A stretch of DNA of 64,000 nucleotides from Alphaproteobacteria bacterium. GTDB taxonomy: Bacteria; Pseudomonadota; Alphaproteobacteria; Rhizobiales; OSC116. This document shows positions 40,299 through 49,932 of the stretch, in pieces; the stretch's first letter is position 1; every line of letters begins with the position of its first letter. The translations under genes were made by a program, and so were the position numbers. The DNA is taken from positions 1 through 64,000 of the forward strand of contig NVQL02000075.1 in NCBI GenBank assembly GCA_002400495.2, in the 5' to 3' direction. Under the pieces are notes generated by a model. That model was not told where the DNA came from. It saw only the letters and a list, made by a program, of their open reading frames with translations, and did no database searches.

Positions 40299-42400
40299 TA
40301 GATCAGACTATTCTCCTTTAATATGAATGCCACCACGCTACGGCCTAAAGCGGTGACGGCATCGGGATTGGGGTCTATTTCGCGACGTTCAAACGCATCT
40401 TCGGCCGCGGTGTCGATCGCCCGCACCCAATGTTTATGATCAGGTGCTTGGGGCAACGTGACTGTGGCATCATTGGCTTCTCGGTTGTAAATGATGAATA
40501 CCATATCATCATCCGGCTCATATGAAGGGGCTTCGGCACTGCATCTTAAGGTGAGGCACAGGCTGGATAATGTTGGGTCGGGCCAATTAAGTGGTGCGCC
40601 GTTAAAATCTGTCCATTCCACATCGGGCAAGCCATCTGCTGGGCGCTTGCTGCCATGCAGAAAACGCGATTGGCGCAAGGCTTTGTGGGCGGCGCGAAAG
40701 GCAGTTAAATTGCGGGTGAATTGGAGTAATTTATCGTCTTGTTTATCCCAATTGATCCAACCTATTTCGTTATCTTGGCAATAGGCATTGTTATTGCCGC
40801 CTTGGCTGTTGCCAATTTCATCACCCGCGAGCAGCATGGGTGTGCCTTGGCTTAAGAATAAGGTGGCCAATATATTGCGTTGGCGGCGGGCGCGGAGTTG
40901 CAGAATGTCGGCATCATCTGTATCACCTTCTATGCCGCAATTGTCGCTTAGATTGTTATTGTGGCCATCATTATTATTTTCGCCATTGGCCCAATTGTGA
41001 TGATCATTATAGGCGACATTATCGGCCAAGGTGAAACCATCATGAGCGGTGACGAAATTAAGTGACGCCCATGCGCGGCGGCCTGAATGATCGAATTTAT
41101 CGGCACTGCCGAGCAGGCGGGCGCCTAATTCTTGCGCGCTGTGGGCATTGCCCTTCCAAAAGCGCCTGACGGTGTCGCGGAATGTGTCATTCCACTCGGC
41201 AAATTCGTGCGGGAAATCGCCTAGATTGTAGCCGCCTGGGCCGATGTCCCACGGTTCGGCGATGAGTTTGAGGTTACATAGCACCGGGTCTTGGCGGATG
41301 GCATCGAAGAAGCCGCCGCGCCTGTCATAGCCATGATCTTCGCGGGCTAAGGTGGTGGCGAGGTCGAACCTAAAGCCATCTATGCCCATATATTGATGCC
41401 AGAAACGCAAGCTATCAAGCACCATGCGCATTACATAGGGGCTGGATACATTTAGGGTATTGCCGCAGCCTGTATCATTGACATAAAAGCGAGATTGGCC
41501 ATTGATTAAGCGGTAATATGAGGCATTGTCTAAGCCACGATGGCATAAGGTTGGGCCGCGTTGGTCGCCTTCGGCGGTGTGATTATAGACCACATCTAGG
41601 ATGACCTCGATGCCTGCGGCGTGAAATTTTGCCACCATGTTGCGAAAGCCAATTAATCCTTCGACACCAAAATAACGAGGTTCGGGCGCAAAGAAGCCAA
41701 TGCTGTTATAGCCCCAATAATTGGTGAGTTTACGTTCTAACAAAAAGCCATCATCGATGAAATTATGCACGGGCAATAGCTCAATGGCGGTGATGCCGAG
41801 CTTGTCTAGATATTCGAGCATTTCATCGCTGGCGAGGGCTTCGTAAGTGCCTCTGATGTTTGAATTTATATCTGGCCGCAATTGGGTGAGGCCTTTTACA
41901 TGGGCTTCGTATATCAAAGTTTCATCCCACGCGTTATCGGGATGGCTGGTTATCAATGTGAATAATTCGGGGTCGGACACGACTGATTTTGGCACATAGG
42001 GTGCGCTATCTTGTGGGTTATACGACAGGTCATCTTGTGGTGAATTAATGTCATAGCCTAGTAGGCTTTCATGATTTATCCATGTGCCAAATGTTTGGCG
42101 GGTATAGGGGTCGAGTAATAATTTATAGGGGTTAAAGCGATGGCCTTGATCAGGCATGTAAGGGCCATGGGCGCGGTAGCCGTATAATGTGCCTTTGGGC
42201 AGGCCTTTGGCATAACCATGCCACAAATGCCCCGTGCGTTCGGGCAAGGCTTTGCGGGCGATTTCGGTTTGGCCATCGGGGCTGAAAATACACAGGTCAA
42301 TCTGGGTGGCATGGGCAGAGAAAACTGTAAAATTTGTGCCATTGCCATCAAAATGTGCCCCGAGCTGTTTGGGGTTACCAGATTGGAATTCTAAGTTCAT
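40298..42400 (-). CDS. glgX: Glycogen debranching enzyme GlgX
   Basis: 700 residues, GH13 isoamylase type. An N-terminal CBM48 (PKQLGAHFDGNGTNFTVFSAHATQIDLCIF) is followed by the catalytic barrel: DVVYNHTAEG, nucleophile GIDGFRFDLATTL, acid/base LIAEPWDIGPGGYNLG and FVTAHDGFTLADNV. It removes short branches from glycogen after trimming. The start at 42400 is 26 bases after glgA. Normally glgX works with glycogen phosphorylase, which is not found in this window. Confidence 0.95.
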   Translation of the reverse strand: MNLEFQSGNPKQLGAHFDGNGTNFTVFSAHATQIDLCIFSPDGQTEIARKALPERTGHLWHGYAKGLPKGTLYGYRAHGPYMPDQGHRFNPYKLLLDPYTRQTFGTWINHESLLGYDINSPQDDLSYNPQDSAPYVPKSVVSDPELFTLITSHPDNAWDETLIYEAHVKGLTQLRPDINSNIRGTYEALASDEMLEYLDKLGITAIELLPVHNFIDDGFLLERKLTNYWGYNSIGFFAPEPRYFGVEGLIGFRNMVAKFHAAGIEVILDVVYNHTAEGDQRGPTLCHRGLDNASYYRLINGQSRFYVNDTGCGNTLNVSSPYVMRMVLDSLRFWHQYMGIDGFRFDLATTLAREDHGYDRRGGFFDAIRQDPVLCNLKLIAEPWDIGPGGYNLGDFPHEFAEWNDTFRDTVRRFWKGNAHSAQELGARLLGSADKFDHSGRRAWASLNFVTAHDGFTLADNVAYNDHHNWANGENNNDGHNNNLSDNCGIEGDTDDADILQLRARRQRNILATLFLSQGTPMLLAGDEIGNSQGGNNNAYCQDNEIGWINWDKQDDKLLQFTRNLTAFRAAHKALRQSRFLHGSKRPADGLPDVEWTDFNGAPLNWPDPTLSSLCLTLRCSAEAPSYEPDDDMVFIIYNREANDATVTLPQAPDHKHWVRAIDTAAEDAFERREIDPNPDAVTALGRSVVAFILKENSLI

Positions 42401-42425
42401 TTGGGATATTCTTTCTGTATTTTAT

Positions 42426-43892
42426 CTAGGTGAGCAAGCTCGCATATAGATCATGATAGGCTTTGGCCGATTTATCCCAGCTGACATCGTGATTCATCGC
42501 GCGGCGCATCATGGCTTCCCATACATCGGGCTGTTTGAATGTTTGGCACGCGCGGTCAATGGCATGATCGAGCGAAATGGCGGTGATCGGCGCGAATTGA
42601 AAACCTGTGGCGCAATTGTCAGCCAAGGCGGCTTGGTTAGCATCGATGATTGTATCGGCCAAGCCGCCTGTGCGGGCAACAACGGGAATGGTGCCATAGC
42701 GCAAGCCGTATAATTGCGTGAGGCCGCATGGCTCAAAGCGTGAAGGCACTAGAATCGCATCGGCACCGCCTTGAAGGATGTGCGACAGCTCTTCGTCATA
42801 ACCGATGATGGTGCCGACTTTGCCCTTGAATTGACGGGCGGCGGCGATGAAAGCGGCTTCTATATCTTTATCGCCACTGCCGAGCAATGCCAACCGCGCC
42901 CCACGGGCGACTAGGTTTGGCAAGGTTTCGACCAATAGATCTAAGCCTTTTTGGGTGGTGAGGCGGCTGATGACGCAGAATAGAGGGGCATCGGGGTTTT
43001 TAATTGAATCGAGATTGAACCGCGCTTCGACTTGGGCGCGGTTTTTGGCTTTGCGCTTGAGGGTGCGGGGGTAATAGCTGGTGTTTAAGGCGCGGTCGTG
43101 AATTGGATCCCAGACATCGGTATCAATGCCGTTGAGGATGCCAGAAAGATCGGAAGCTCGGGACTGCATCATGCCTTCGAGGCCCATGCCAAATTCGGGC
43201 TGCATTAACTCGCGGGCATAGGTGGGGCTGACGGTGGTGATTTTATCGCAATAGGCGATGGCGGCTTTTAGAAAGCTAACTTTGCCCCAATATTCGAAAC
43301 CATCTGGCACAAACATGCTTCGTGATAGGCCAAGAGTTTCGATCACTTTGGCATCGAACAGGCCTTGAAAGGCGATGTTGTGAATGGTCAAAATGCAAGG
43401 TGGAGTTTTGGTATCAACCATTTTAAGATAGGCGGGCACGAGACCTGATTGCCAATCGTGACAATGCACCAGATCGGGCTGCCAATCATTCAGTGGGTTT
43501 TTAAGCTCGCGCGGCAGACCATAGCTGGCCACATAAGCCGCCACTTGGCACAAAGCACCAAAGCGCAAATGATTGTCTGGCCAATCTTTACCTTGCTCAT
43601 TGAGATAAATATTGCCAGGGCGATCATATAGATGGGGGGCATTGAGCAATAGTAATGTTATGCCCTTGGATTTAACCGCAACTAAATTGGCAGGGCCGCC
43701 AAATAAATCATCCTGCTGCCAGACAATTTTGCCGCGCGCTAGCAGGCTCGCCAAAGCGGGATAAGCGGGCATGATGACCCGTGTATCAATCCCAAATTGA
43801 GCGAGGTTTTTGGGCACTGCGCCAATGACATCTGCCAAACCACCGGTTTTTACAAACGGGGCGCATTCGGATGCAACGTAAAGCACTTTCAT
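42426..43892 (-). CDS. glgA: Glycogen synthase (ADP-glucose)
   Basis: 488 residues, GT5. Lys15 in the N-terminal KTGGLADVIGAVP loop binds ADP-glucose. The C-terminal nucleotide-sugar domain has SRLTTQKGLDLL, and the retaining-GT motif PSRFEPCGLTQLYGLRYGTIPVVARTGGLADT. It extends alpha-1,4-glucan chains. Placed between glgC and glgX in the operon. Confidence 0.95.
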   Translation of the reverse strand: MKVLYVASECAPFVKTGGLADVIGAVPKNLAQFGIDTRVIMPAYPALASLLARGKIVWQQDDLFGGPANLVAVKSKGITLLLLNAPHLYDRPGNIYLNEQGKDWPDNHLRFGALCQVAAYVASYGLPRELKNPLNDWQPDLVHCHDWQSGLVPAYLKMVDTKTPPCILTIHNIAFQGLFDAKVIETLGLSRSMFVPDGFEYWGKVSFLKAAIAYCDKITTVSPTYARELMQPEFGMGLEGMMQSRASDLSGILNGIDTDVWDPIHDRALNTSYYPRTLKRKAKNRAQVEARFNLDSIKNPDAPLFCVISRLTTQKGLDLLVETLPNLVARGARLALLGSGDKDIEAAFIAAARQFKGKVGTIIGYDEELSHILQGGADAILVPSRFEPCGLTQLYGLRYGTIPVVARTGGLADTIIDANQAALADNCATGFQFAPITAISLDHAIDRACQTFKQPDVWEAMMRRAMNHDVSWDKSAKAYHDLYASLLT

Positions 43893-43947
43893 ACTAATTT
43901 CTCTCGCATATAGATTTCCTAACTTCGGATTCTTGTTTGATAATAAT

Positions 43948-45207
43948 TCACTCTAGATTATCAATCATTTTTTGTGTGATCAAGCATATACCACTGTCTG
44001 TACGGCGAAACCGCTTGGCGTCATATTCGGGATCTTCACCGACCACCAGGCCTTCGGGGATAATGACATCGCGGTCAATCACCACATTGGTCAACCGTGC
44101 GTTACGCTCAACAGTTACATAAGGCAGAGCCACAACGCCTTCGAGCCTTGAGAATGAATTGGTGCGCACGCCAGTAAATAGCACACAACGCAACAAAGTA
44201 GAGCCAGAAACAACGCAACCGCCTGAAACTAATGACGATATGGCTTGGCCACGGCGGCCTTCTTCGTTGTGGATGAATTTTGCGGGAGGGGTGAGTTCGG
44301 AATATGTCCAGATCGGCCATTCGAGGTCATAAAGATCAAGCGCGGGTTTGAAATCGGTTAAATCTATGTTGGCTTGCCAGAAAGCATCGACCGTGCCGAC
44401 ATCACGCCAATAAGGGGCGTCCTCATTTTCACTCATCACACATGAGCGTGAAAATGGATGAGCGTAGGCTTTGCCTTGCTTGACCAATTCGGGGATAATG
44501 TCATTGCCAAAATCGTGGCTTGAGCTGGGGTCAACCGCATCTTTTCGGAGTAACTCGATTAGGAAATCGGTTTTAAAAACATAAATACCCATACTGGCTA
44601 AACTTAGATCGGGGTGATCTAGCATCGGTGGTGGATCGGAAGGTTTTTCGACAAAGTCTAAAATAACATCTTGGTCATTTACATGCATAACACCGAAACC
44701 CTTGGCTTCTTCGCGTGGCACTTCGATGCAACCCACTGTGACATCTGCCCCTGTGGCGACATGTTGTTCGACCATGATTGAATAATCTTGCTTATAGATA
44801 TGATCGCCGGCTAAAATGATCATATAGGTGGGATCATAGCCTTGGATGATGTCGATATTTTGAGTGACGGCATCAGCAGTGCCTTTATACCACATTTCGT
44901 CATTCATACGCTGAGAAGCGGGCAGGATATCTAAAGATTCATTTTGCACAGCGCGAAAAAAACTCCAGCCGCGTTGCAAATGACGAATGAGGCTATGGGC
45001 TTTATATTGGGTGGCAACGCCAATGCGCCGCATGCCCGAATTGACTGCGTTGGACAAAGCAAAATCTATTATTCGACTTTTGCCGCCAAAATACATGGCA
45101 GGTTTGGCACGGTTGTCGGTAAGTTCGACCAAGCGCGAGCCACGGCCACCTGCTAGAATGAAGGCCATGGTTTGCGCGGCCAGCCGTTTCGGTTTTTTAT
45201 TTTTCAT
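43948..45207 (-). CDS. glgC: Glucose-1-phosphate adenylyltransferase
   Basis: 419 residues from the ATG at 45207, which has GGGAGGA seven bases upstream; an in-frame TTG at 45222 overlaps that ribosome site and is rejected. The nucleotidyl-transfer motif is [10 protein letters not shown] (17-26) with [16 protein letters not shown], and catalytic [12 protein letters not shown]. The C-terminal left-handed helix ([41 protein letters not shown]) binds allosteric effectors. It makes ADP-glucose, the committed step, and is usually regulated by glycolytic intermediates. Confidence 0.95.
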   Translation of the reverse strand: MKNKKPKRLAAQTMAFILAGGRGSRLVELTDNRAKPAMYFGGKSRIIDFALSNAVNSGMRRIGVATQYKAHSLIRHLQRGWSFFRAVQNESLDILPASQRMNDEMWYKGTADAVTQNIDIIQGYDPTYMIILAGDHIYKQDYSIMVEQHVATGADVTVGCIEVPREEAKGFGVMHVNDQDVILDFVEKPSDPPPMLDHPDLSLASMGIYVFKTDFLIELLRKDAVDPSSSHDFGNDIIPELVKQGKAYAHPFSRSCVMSENEDAPYWRDVGTVDAFWQANIDLTDFKPALDLYDLEWPIWTYSELTPPAKFIHNEEGRRGQAISSLVSGGCVVSGSTLLRCVLFTGVRTNSFSRLEGVVALPYVTVERNARLTNVVIDRDVIIPEGLVVGEDPEYDAKRFRRTDSGICLITQKMIDNLE

Positions 45208-45257
45208 TGATAATCCTCCCAAAATATCGCTGTTATTATTGTTGTTTTTAGTGTCTG

Positions 45258-47468
45258 TTATTCCCGTTCCAATTCAAAATATAAAGTCGACAGGGGTGGA
45301 ATGGTCAGATTGATTGAATCTGCCCGTCCAAAACTGGCGATTGCCTCACTTTGCACACCGCCCATATTGCCGCGCCCTTGGCCGCCATAATATGTGCTGT
45401 CGGTGTTTAATTTTTCGACCCATTTGCCAGCTTGTGGCACACCAACGCGGCGGTTTAGCCGCTCGACAGGGGTGAAGTTTGACACCACCAGAACGGGCGC
45501 AGCTCCCTCATAGCCATGGCGCAGCCAGACAAATATCGATTCTTCATCACTATTTTCTTCGACCCATTCAAAGCCTGCTGGTTTACAATCTTGCTGGTAA
45601 AGAGCTGGGGTCGATTTATATAGATTATTTAAATCGCGAACCAGTGATTGTAGGCCTTTATGGGGTGCATGATCGAGTAGATGCCAATCGAGGCTGGCAT
45701 CGTGATTCCATTCTTTTACCTGCGCAAATTCACTGCCCATAAAGATGAGTTTTTTGCCGGGATGCGCCCACATGAAGCCATAATAGGCACGTAGATTGGC
45801 GATTTTATTCATGTCTTCGCCTGGCATTTTTTGCAACATTGAGCCTTTGCCATGCACCACTTCATCATGGCTGAGTGGCAGCACAAAATTTTCGGTAAAG
45901 GCATAAACAATGCCGAAGGTCATCTTATGATGGTGATATTTGCGGTTAATCGGGTCTTCTGACATATATTGCAATGTGTCATTCATCCAGCCCATATTCC
46001 ATTTAAAGCCAAAGCCCAAACCGCCATCTGATGTGGGGGTTGAAACGGCTGGAAATGCAGTTGATTCTTCGGCAATGGTCATGATGCCCGGCATTTCGCC
46101 ATAAACGGCTTCATTCATATGTTTGAGTAACTTAATGGCTTCGAGATTTTCATTGCCGCCGTGAATGTTGGGCACCCACTGGCCATCCTCGCGCGAATAA
46201 TCGCGGTATAACATGGAGGCGACGGCATCGACCCGCAGGCCATCGATGTGATGTTCTTTGACCCAATAGACGGCGTTTGATACTAGATAATTTTGCACCT
46301 GTGTGCGGCCGAAATTGTAAATGCAGGTTTTCCAATCAGGGTGGAAGCCTTCTTTTGGATCGGCGTGTTCGTATAAATATGTGCCATCGAATTTAGACAG
46401 GCCATGCGCATCTTCGGGGAAGTGGCCAGGCACCCAATCGAGTATCAAGCCAATATCGGCATTGTGACAGGCATCTACAAAGGCGCGAAACTCTGCCAAT
46501 GTGCCGTGGCGAATGGTCGGGGCAAAAAGCCCAACGGGTTGATAGCCCCATGAGCCATCAAATGGAAATTCTGAAATGGGCATCAGTTCAATGTGGGTGA
46601 AACCCATATCTTTGGCATAAGCAACCAATTGCTCGGCATATTCGGCATAAGACAGGCGGCGGTCGCCATCTTCTGTCACCCGCTTCCATGAGCCGAGGTG
46701 GACTTCATAGATAGAGATGGGTTGGTCTATTTTATGAAAAGCCTCGCGCTTGGACATCCATGCTTGATCATGCCATTTGTGGCCTTCTAAGTTGCGGACA
46801 ACTGAGGCGGTTTGGGGGGCATGCTCTGAGCCAAAACCTAAAGGATCGGCTTTTTGCGGCAGCATATTGCCTTGTTGGTCGAGCAATTCATATTTATACG
46901 CCTCGCCATCATCAAGGCGCGGGATGAAAATTTCCCACACGCCTGTTTGACCGCGGGCGCGCATGCTATGGCGGCGGCCATCCCAGCCGTTAAAATCTCC
47001 GACTACCGAAACACGTTTTGCATTGGGCGCCCATAGGGCAAAATGCGTGCCCCAAATGCCTTCATGCTCGATAATGTGGGCACCAAGCACTTGCCACAAG
47101 CGGTTATGGGTGCCTTCGTTGAGTAGATGCTCATCAAACTGACTTATAACGGTTCCGAAACGGTATGGATCATCTGCAACCCAGCTATATTTGCCTTGTT
47201 GAATGTTAAGTTGATAGGCAAAACGGGTTTTGATTTTAGGGATTTTTGCCTCGAAGAAATCGGTGGCATATTTCGAGGGTTTGAGTGTCACAATGTCTTC
47301 ACCAATGGCGTCGCCAATTGTTTGATTAATAACGGTGACTTTATCGGCATTGGGAATGAATACGCGGATGAAACATTTACCTTTTATAAAGTGTAAACCT
47401 AAAACAGAAAATGGATCATTATGCGTACCCGTAACAATTTTTTGAACATTAATTTTATTGGTCGTCAT
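45258..47468 (-). CDS. glgB: 1,4-alpha-glucan branching enzyme
   Basis: 736 residues, GH13_9, with the extra N-terminal domain of long GlgB proteins (residues 1-115) before the CBM48 ([30 protein letters not shown]). The barrel has the nucleophile [15 protein letters not shown], acid/base [13 protein letters not shown] and [14 protein letters not shown]. It introduces alpha-1,6 branches. First gene of the glycogen operon, with GAGGAAGAAG before its ATG; a gene-free 413 bases lie upstream. Confidence 0.95.
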   Translation of the reverse strand: MTTNKINVQKIVTGTHNDPFSVLGLHFIKGKCFIRVFIPNADKVTVINQTIGDAIGEDIVTLKPSKYATDFFEAKIPKIKTRFAYQLNIQQGKYSWVADDPYRFGTVISQFDEHLLNEGTHNRLWQVLGAHIIEHEGIWGTHFALWAPNAKRVSVVGDFNGWDGRRHSMRARGQTGVWEIFIPRLDDGEAYKYELLDQQGNMLPQKADPLGFGSEHAPQTASVVRNLEGHKWHDQAWMSKREAFHKIDQPISIYEVHLGSWKRVTEDGDRRLSYAEYAEQLVAYAKDMGFTHIELMPISEFPFDGSWGYQPVGLFAPTIRHGTLAEFRAFVDACHNADIGLILDWVPGHFPEDAHGLSKFDGTYLYEHADPKEGFHPDWKTCIYNFGRTQVQNYLVSNAVYWVKEHHIDGLRVDAVASMLYRDYSREDGQWVPNIHGGNENLEAIKLLKHMNEAVYGEMPGIMTIAEESTAFPAVSTPTSDGGLGFGFKWNMGWMNDTLQYMSEDPINRKYHHHKMTFGIVYAFTENFVLPLSHDEVVHGKGSMLQKMPGEDMNKIANLRAYYGFMWAHPGKKLIFMGSEFAQVKEWNHDASLDWHLLDHAPHKGLQSLVRDLNNLYKSTPALYQQDCKPAGFEWVEENSDEESIFVWLRHGYEGAAPVLVVSNFTPVERLNRRVGVPQAGKWVEKLNTDSTYYGGQGRGNMGGVQSEAIASFGRADSINLTIPPLSTLYFELERE

Positions 47469-47881
47469 CTTCTTCCTCAGTTATCTATATTAAACTATGC
47501 ACTATTTTACCAAATATTCCCAACGTTTAAACTATCTAATATTTAAGATATACTAAACATCTAGACCATTTACTTAAGATACATGACATGTTATTGGTGC
47601 AACCTTTGATTGTGAGCCCCTGCTCGAACTAGCCTATATAGGTAGCATTTAACACGGGCATTTGGCTCTATTTTTCAGTATTTTTATAAGTGACATTATC
47701 CTGAAGTTGCTTGGCGAAATCGCTATCAAAATTATCATGTGAGGAGGAAATAATTCGCCTTCAAACAGGTGATTGAGCAAAGAGCCGTAGCAGTTTTATT
47801 GCCTGGTGAGAATAGGTCATCGGCAATCTTTATCAAGTGAATATTTGCACGAAAAGTTTGAGTGCTGATGGTGGGTTAAAT
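47469..47881. other. Gene-free region upstream of the glycogen operon
   Basis: 413 bases between glgB (promoter side) and a SnoaL-like gene. The first 120 bases are very AT-rich and probably contain the glgB promoter. A ribosome-site-like gaggaggaaata lies near 47741-47752 on the plus strand but opens only onto ATT and a short frame. No tRNA, strong terminator or known riboswitch was recognised. Confidence 0.4.
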
Positions 47882-48286
47882 TTAAAGATAATGTATGGTT
47901 TTTTGCGGTTTTACTTTGGGTTCTAGCTGCCCAGGATCATATAGAACTTTGATATTTTCTATTAAATTATCGACCAGCATAAATTTTGCGTAACTTGGCA
48001 TCGATATATAGCCGTCTTTTAAGGTCTCATGCTTTACATTGATGGAATAATTAATGATGAAACATTGACCTTTGGGGTTTTTCACGCCATTGACATAGAC
48101 GGTCACACTTTCAAATAACTCCTCGCAATGAGTGACAAAATCAACGAAGCCAATGGGTTTAACCGCAGGGCTTGCGTACGAAAAATTGGGCGCAACAAAT
48201 TGCTCTAACTGCTCAAGTCGCTTGCGATAAAACTGATTAAGAAATACCTGCACCAATGTTGAATTTTTAATCAAAACAAACTCCAT
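47882..48286 (-). CDS. NTF2/SnoaL-like protein, unassigned
   Basis: 134 residues from the ATG at 48286; a longer frame to 48352 adds 22 residues without support. The order of elements (VQVFLNQFYRKRLEQLEQFVAPNFSYASPAVKPIGFVDFVTHCEELFESVTVYVNGVKNPKGQCFIINYSINVKH) matches the cone-shaped NTF2-like fold, with an opening helix, a buried strand FSYASP, and a long curved sheet. No catalytic residue is evident. It is isolated between the glycogen operon and the lysis cassette. Confidence 0.5.
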   Translation of the reverse strand: MEFVLIKNSTLVQVFLNQFYRKRLEQLEQFVAPNFSYASPAVKPIGFVDFVTHCEELFESVTVYVNGVKNPKGQCFIINYSINVKHETLKDGYISMPSYAKFMLVDNLIENIKVLYDPGQLEPKVKPQKTIHYL

Positions 48287-48506
48287 TACAACATTTAATG
48301 ACGGTATGATAAGTTTTTTTTGGGTATAAAAAATCCTCAATTTGACTATCAAACCAATGGTTTAAAACGTTGGTGGCGATTTTTACCTATTTGTATTGGC
48401 GGATATGATGCCTTCATTAGAATAAGTAATACCCGCCATTTGTGCGCCCTGCATAATGATGAAGATGAATTATATGGCTTTAGACCAATATGAAATGGAG
48501 ATGATT

Positions 48507-48758
48507 ATGGCGACAGGTGAACAACAGATTACCAAAGCAGGTGGATGGCAAGAGGTGACAGGGGCGACGGGGGCAATTATTTTGCAAAATCATCACCCCA
48601 GTTACAGTCTGCAATATTTTATTGGCAGCACAGAACCGACCACCCAACATGGGGTTAATTTGCGGCCGTTGGATGACCACACGCCGAATATTCGCGCCAG
48701 TGAAAGCCTTTATGCACGGTCGCAAAATACCGATACAATGATCGCTTGGAGCGAATAA
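48507..48758 (+). CDS. Small phage-type protein at the head of the lysis cassette
   Basis: 83 residues from the ATG at 48507, chosen for the ribosome site GGAGATGATT. The sequence is a regular beta pattern: WQEVTGATGAIILQN..., YSLQYFIGST-P-TTQHGVNLRPL, then NIRASESLYARSQNTDTMIAWSE. Short proteins of this wording (W..V...., .Y.IG...P....HG..L, I.ASE.LYAR) sit among structural or lysis genes of phages and are thought to be small beta-sandwich particle proteins. An intrinsic terminator follows at once. Confidence 0.55.
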   Translation: MATGEQQITKAGGWQEVTGATGAIILQNHHPSYSLQYFIGSTEPTTQHGVNLRPLDDHTPNIRASESLYARSQNTDTMIAWSE

Positions 48759-48790
48759 ATTACTAAATTTAATTGCTGAAAATGCAATGA

Positions 48791-48818
48791 AACCCTGCAC
48801 TTGTGCGGGGTTTTTTTT
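48791..48818 (+). terminator. Intrinsic terminator just before the endolysin gene
   Basis: AACCCTGCA, loop CTTG, TGCGGGGTT, then a T run: a 9-bp stem including one T-G pair followed by eight T in total (48811-48818). It lies between the small phage-type gene and the endolysin, whose ribosome site GGAGATATA starts 3-4 bases beyond the T run. Expression of the endolysin from an upstream promoter would need read-through or antitermination. Confidence 0.9.
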
Positions 48819-48830
48819 ATAGGAGATATA

Positions 48831-49502
48831 ATGTTTAAGTGGTTTGAGATTGCTCAAAATGAACAGGGCGTGGAAGAAATAAAAGGACAGAAACATAATG
48901 TAAAAATTGTGCGCTATTTTGCCGATGTGGGTCATGACGAGGTGAAGAATGACGAAACCGCGTGGTGTGCGGCGTTTGTTGGTTCATGTTTGGAAAAGGC
49001 GGGGCTTGCGAGCACGCGTGCCTTGAATGCCCGATCTTATTTAAAATGGGGACGTGCGATAGATACGCCCGTGCCTGGCTGTATTGTGGTGTTTAAACGC
49101 GGTAATTCATCATGGCAAGGCCATGTGGCGTTTTATATTGGGCAAAGTAATGGCCGCATTAAGGTGCTGGGCGGCAACCAAAGCAACCAAGTGAAGATTA
49201 GCGCCTATTCTGAAGATGATTTATTGGGTTATCGCCTGCCCAAAACAAAAATGGGCAGCAAAACCAATTGGGCGGCGGGTGTTGGCTCGCTTGCGGTGCT
49301 TAGCAGCCAAGCCGAAATGATTGGAAAAGTGGTTGATCGGCTGACCGAGGCGACAAAAAAGGGCGGTGATTTGGCCGACAAAATTGGCAGTTTGAGTGCT
49401 GCCATCTCGTTACCTGCGGCGGGCGCGTTGCTGGTGGTGGTTGGCCTGTTTGCCTTCATTATATATGAGCGCAATAAAAAGGTAGATATGCATGGCATAT
49501 AG
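48831..49502 (+). CDS. CHAP/TIGR02594-type endolysin with C-terminal membrane helix
   Basis: 223 residues from the ATG at 48831 (GGAGATATA upstream). Residues 1-150 are a CHAP/NlpC-P60-like peptidase of the TIGR02594 phage group: WFEIAQNEQGVEEIKG, catalytic Cys46 (ETAWCAAFVGS) and His98 (WQGHVAFYIG), and VLGGNQSNQV. Residues 150-190 are a linker, and 190-213 a hydrophobic helix (LPAAGALLVVVGLFAFIIYE) with a positive cytoplasm-like tail. It would cleave peptidoglycan. The terminal helix is unusual; it could anchor the enzyme or act in place of a separate holin, none of which is seen. Confidence 0.82.
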   Translation: MFKWFEIAQNEQGVEEIKGQKHNVKIVRYFADVGHDEVKNDETAWCAAFVGSCLEKAGLASTRALNARSYLKWGRAIDTPVPGCIVVFKRGNSSWQGHVAFYIGQSNGRIKVLGGNQSNQVKISAYSEDDLLGYRLPKTKMGSKTNWAAGVGSLAVLSSQAEMIGKVVDRLTEATKKGGDLADKIGSLSAAISLPAAGALLVVVGLFAFIIYERNKKVDMHGI

Positions 49503-49782
49503 TTTTTTGATTTTTGCACTAAGGGGGATTCCGAAATGGCTGTTGGTGGGGCTGGCTGGTTGTTTTTTTTGCTATTATCTGGGCATTAGCCATGGCCGTG
49601 CGCCTTATAAGCTGGCGGTGAAGATACAGGATGCGCGGGCCAGGGTGATTGTTAAACGAGCTGATAAAATACGCGATATGATTGAACAGAAAGGCAGGCT
49701 AGCGGATGAGGTATTTAGTGATAATGAGTGTTTGCTTGATGGTCTTGATGCTCAGCGGCTGTCAGACATTGTTGGGCGTTAA
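49492..49782 (+). CDS. Rz-like inner-membrane spanin
   Basis: 96 residues. One N-terminal helix (residues 13-32) is followed by a basic, charged alpha-helical periplasmic region (KIQDARARVIVKRADKIRDMIEQKGRLADEVF) able to form a coiled coil. It overlaps the endolysin by 11 bases and the next gene by 77 bases in another frame. This size, topology and overlap match Rz i-spanins, which fuse inner and outer membranes at the end of phage lysis. Sequence itself is not diagnostic. Confidence 0.75.
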   Translation: MAYSFLIFALRGIPKWLLVGLAGCFFCYYLGISHGRAPYKLAVKIQDARARVIVKRADKIRDMIEQKGRLADEVFSDNECLLDGLDAQRLSDIVGR

Positions 49783-49924
49783 ATTGCCCAAAGCGTTGAA
49801 CCGCCCCTGCCCCATTGTAAATTTTTCGGCTGGGCGGTTGATGCCGCAAGTGATTGGTTTAAAAACTCAATATGAATTATGTCGGATCAATAATGATGGA
49901 CTGATTGAGCTTTTATCTGGTTGA
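49706..49924 (+). CDS. Rz1-like outer-membrane lipoprotein spanin
   Basis: 72 residues with a lipoprotein signal peptide: hydrophobic MRYLVIMSVCLMVLML and lipobox LSGC with Cys19. The mature peptide is only 54 residues. It starts inside the Rz-like gene in a different frame and extends past it, the characteristic nested/overlapping arrangement of Rz1 o-spanins. Together with the upstream genes this completes a phage lysis module. Confidence 0.78.
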   Translation: MRYLVIMSVCLMVLMLSGCQTLLGVKLPKALNRPCPIVNFSAGRLMPQVIGLKTQYELCRINNDGLIELLSG

Positions 49925-49932
49925 AAGCTGAG

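Noticed and set aside
48480-48935. 151-residue minus-strand frame across the lysis cassette
   Set aside because: It runs through the terminator and against genes with clear CHAP motifs and ribosome sites.
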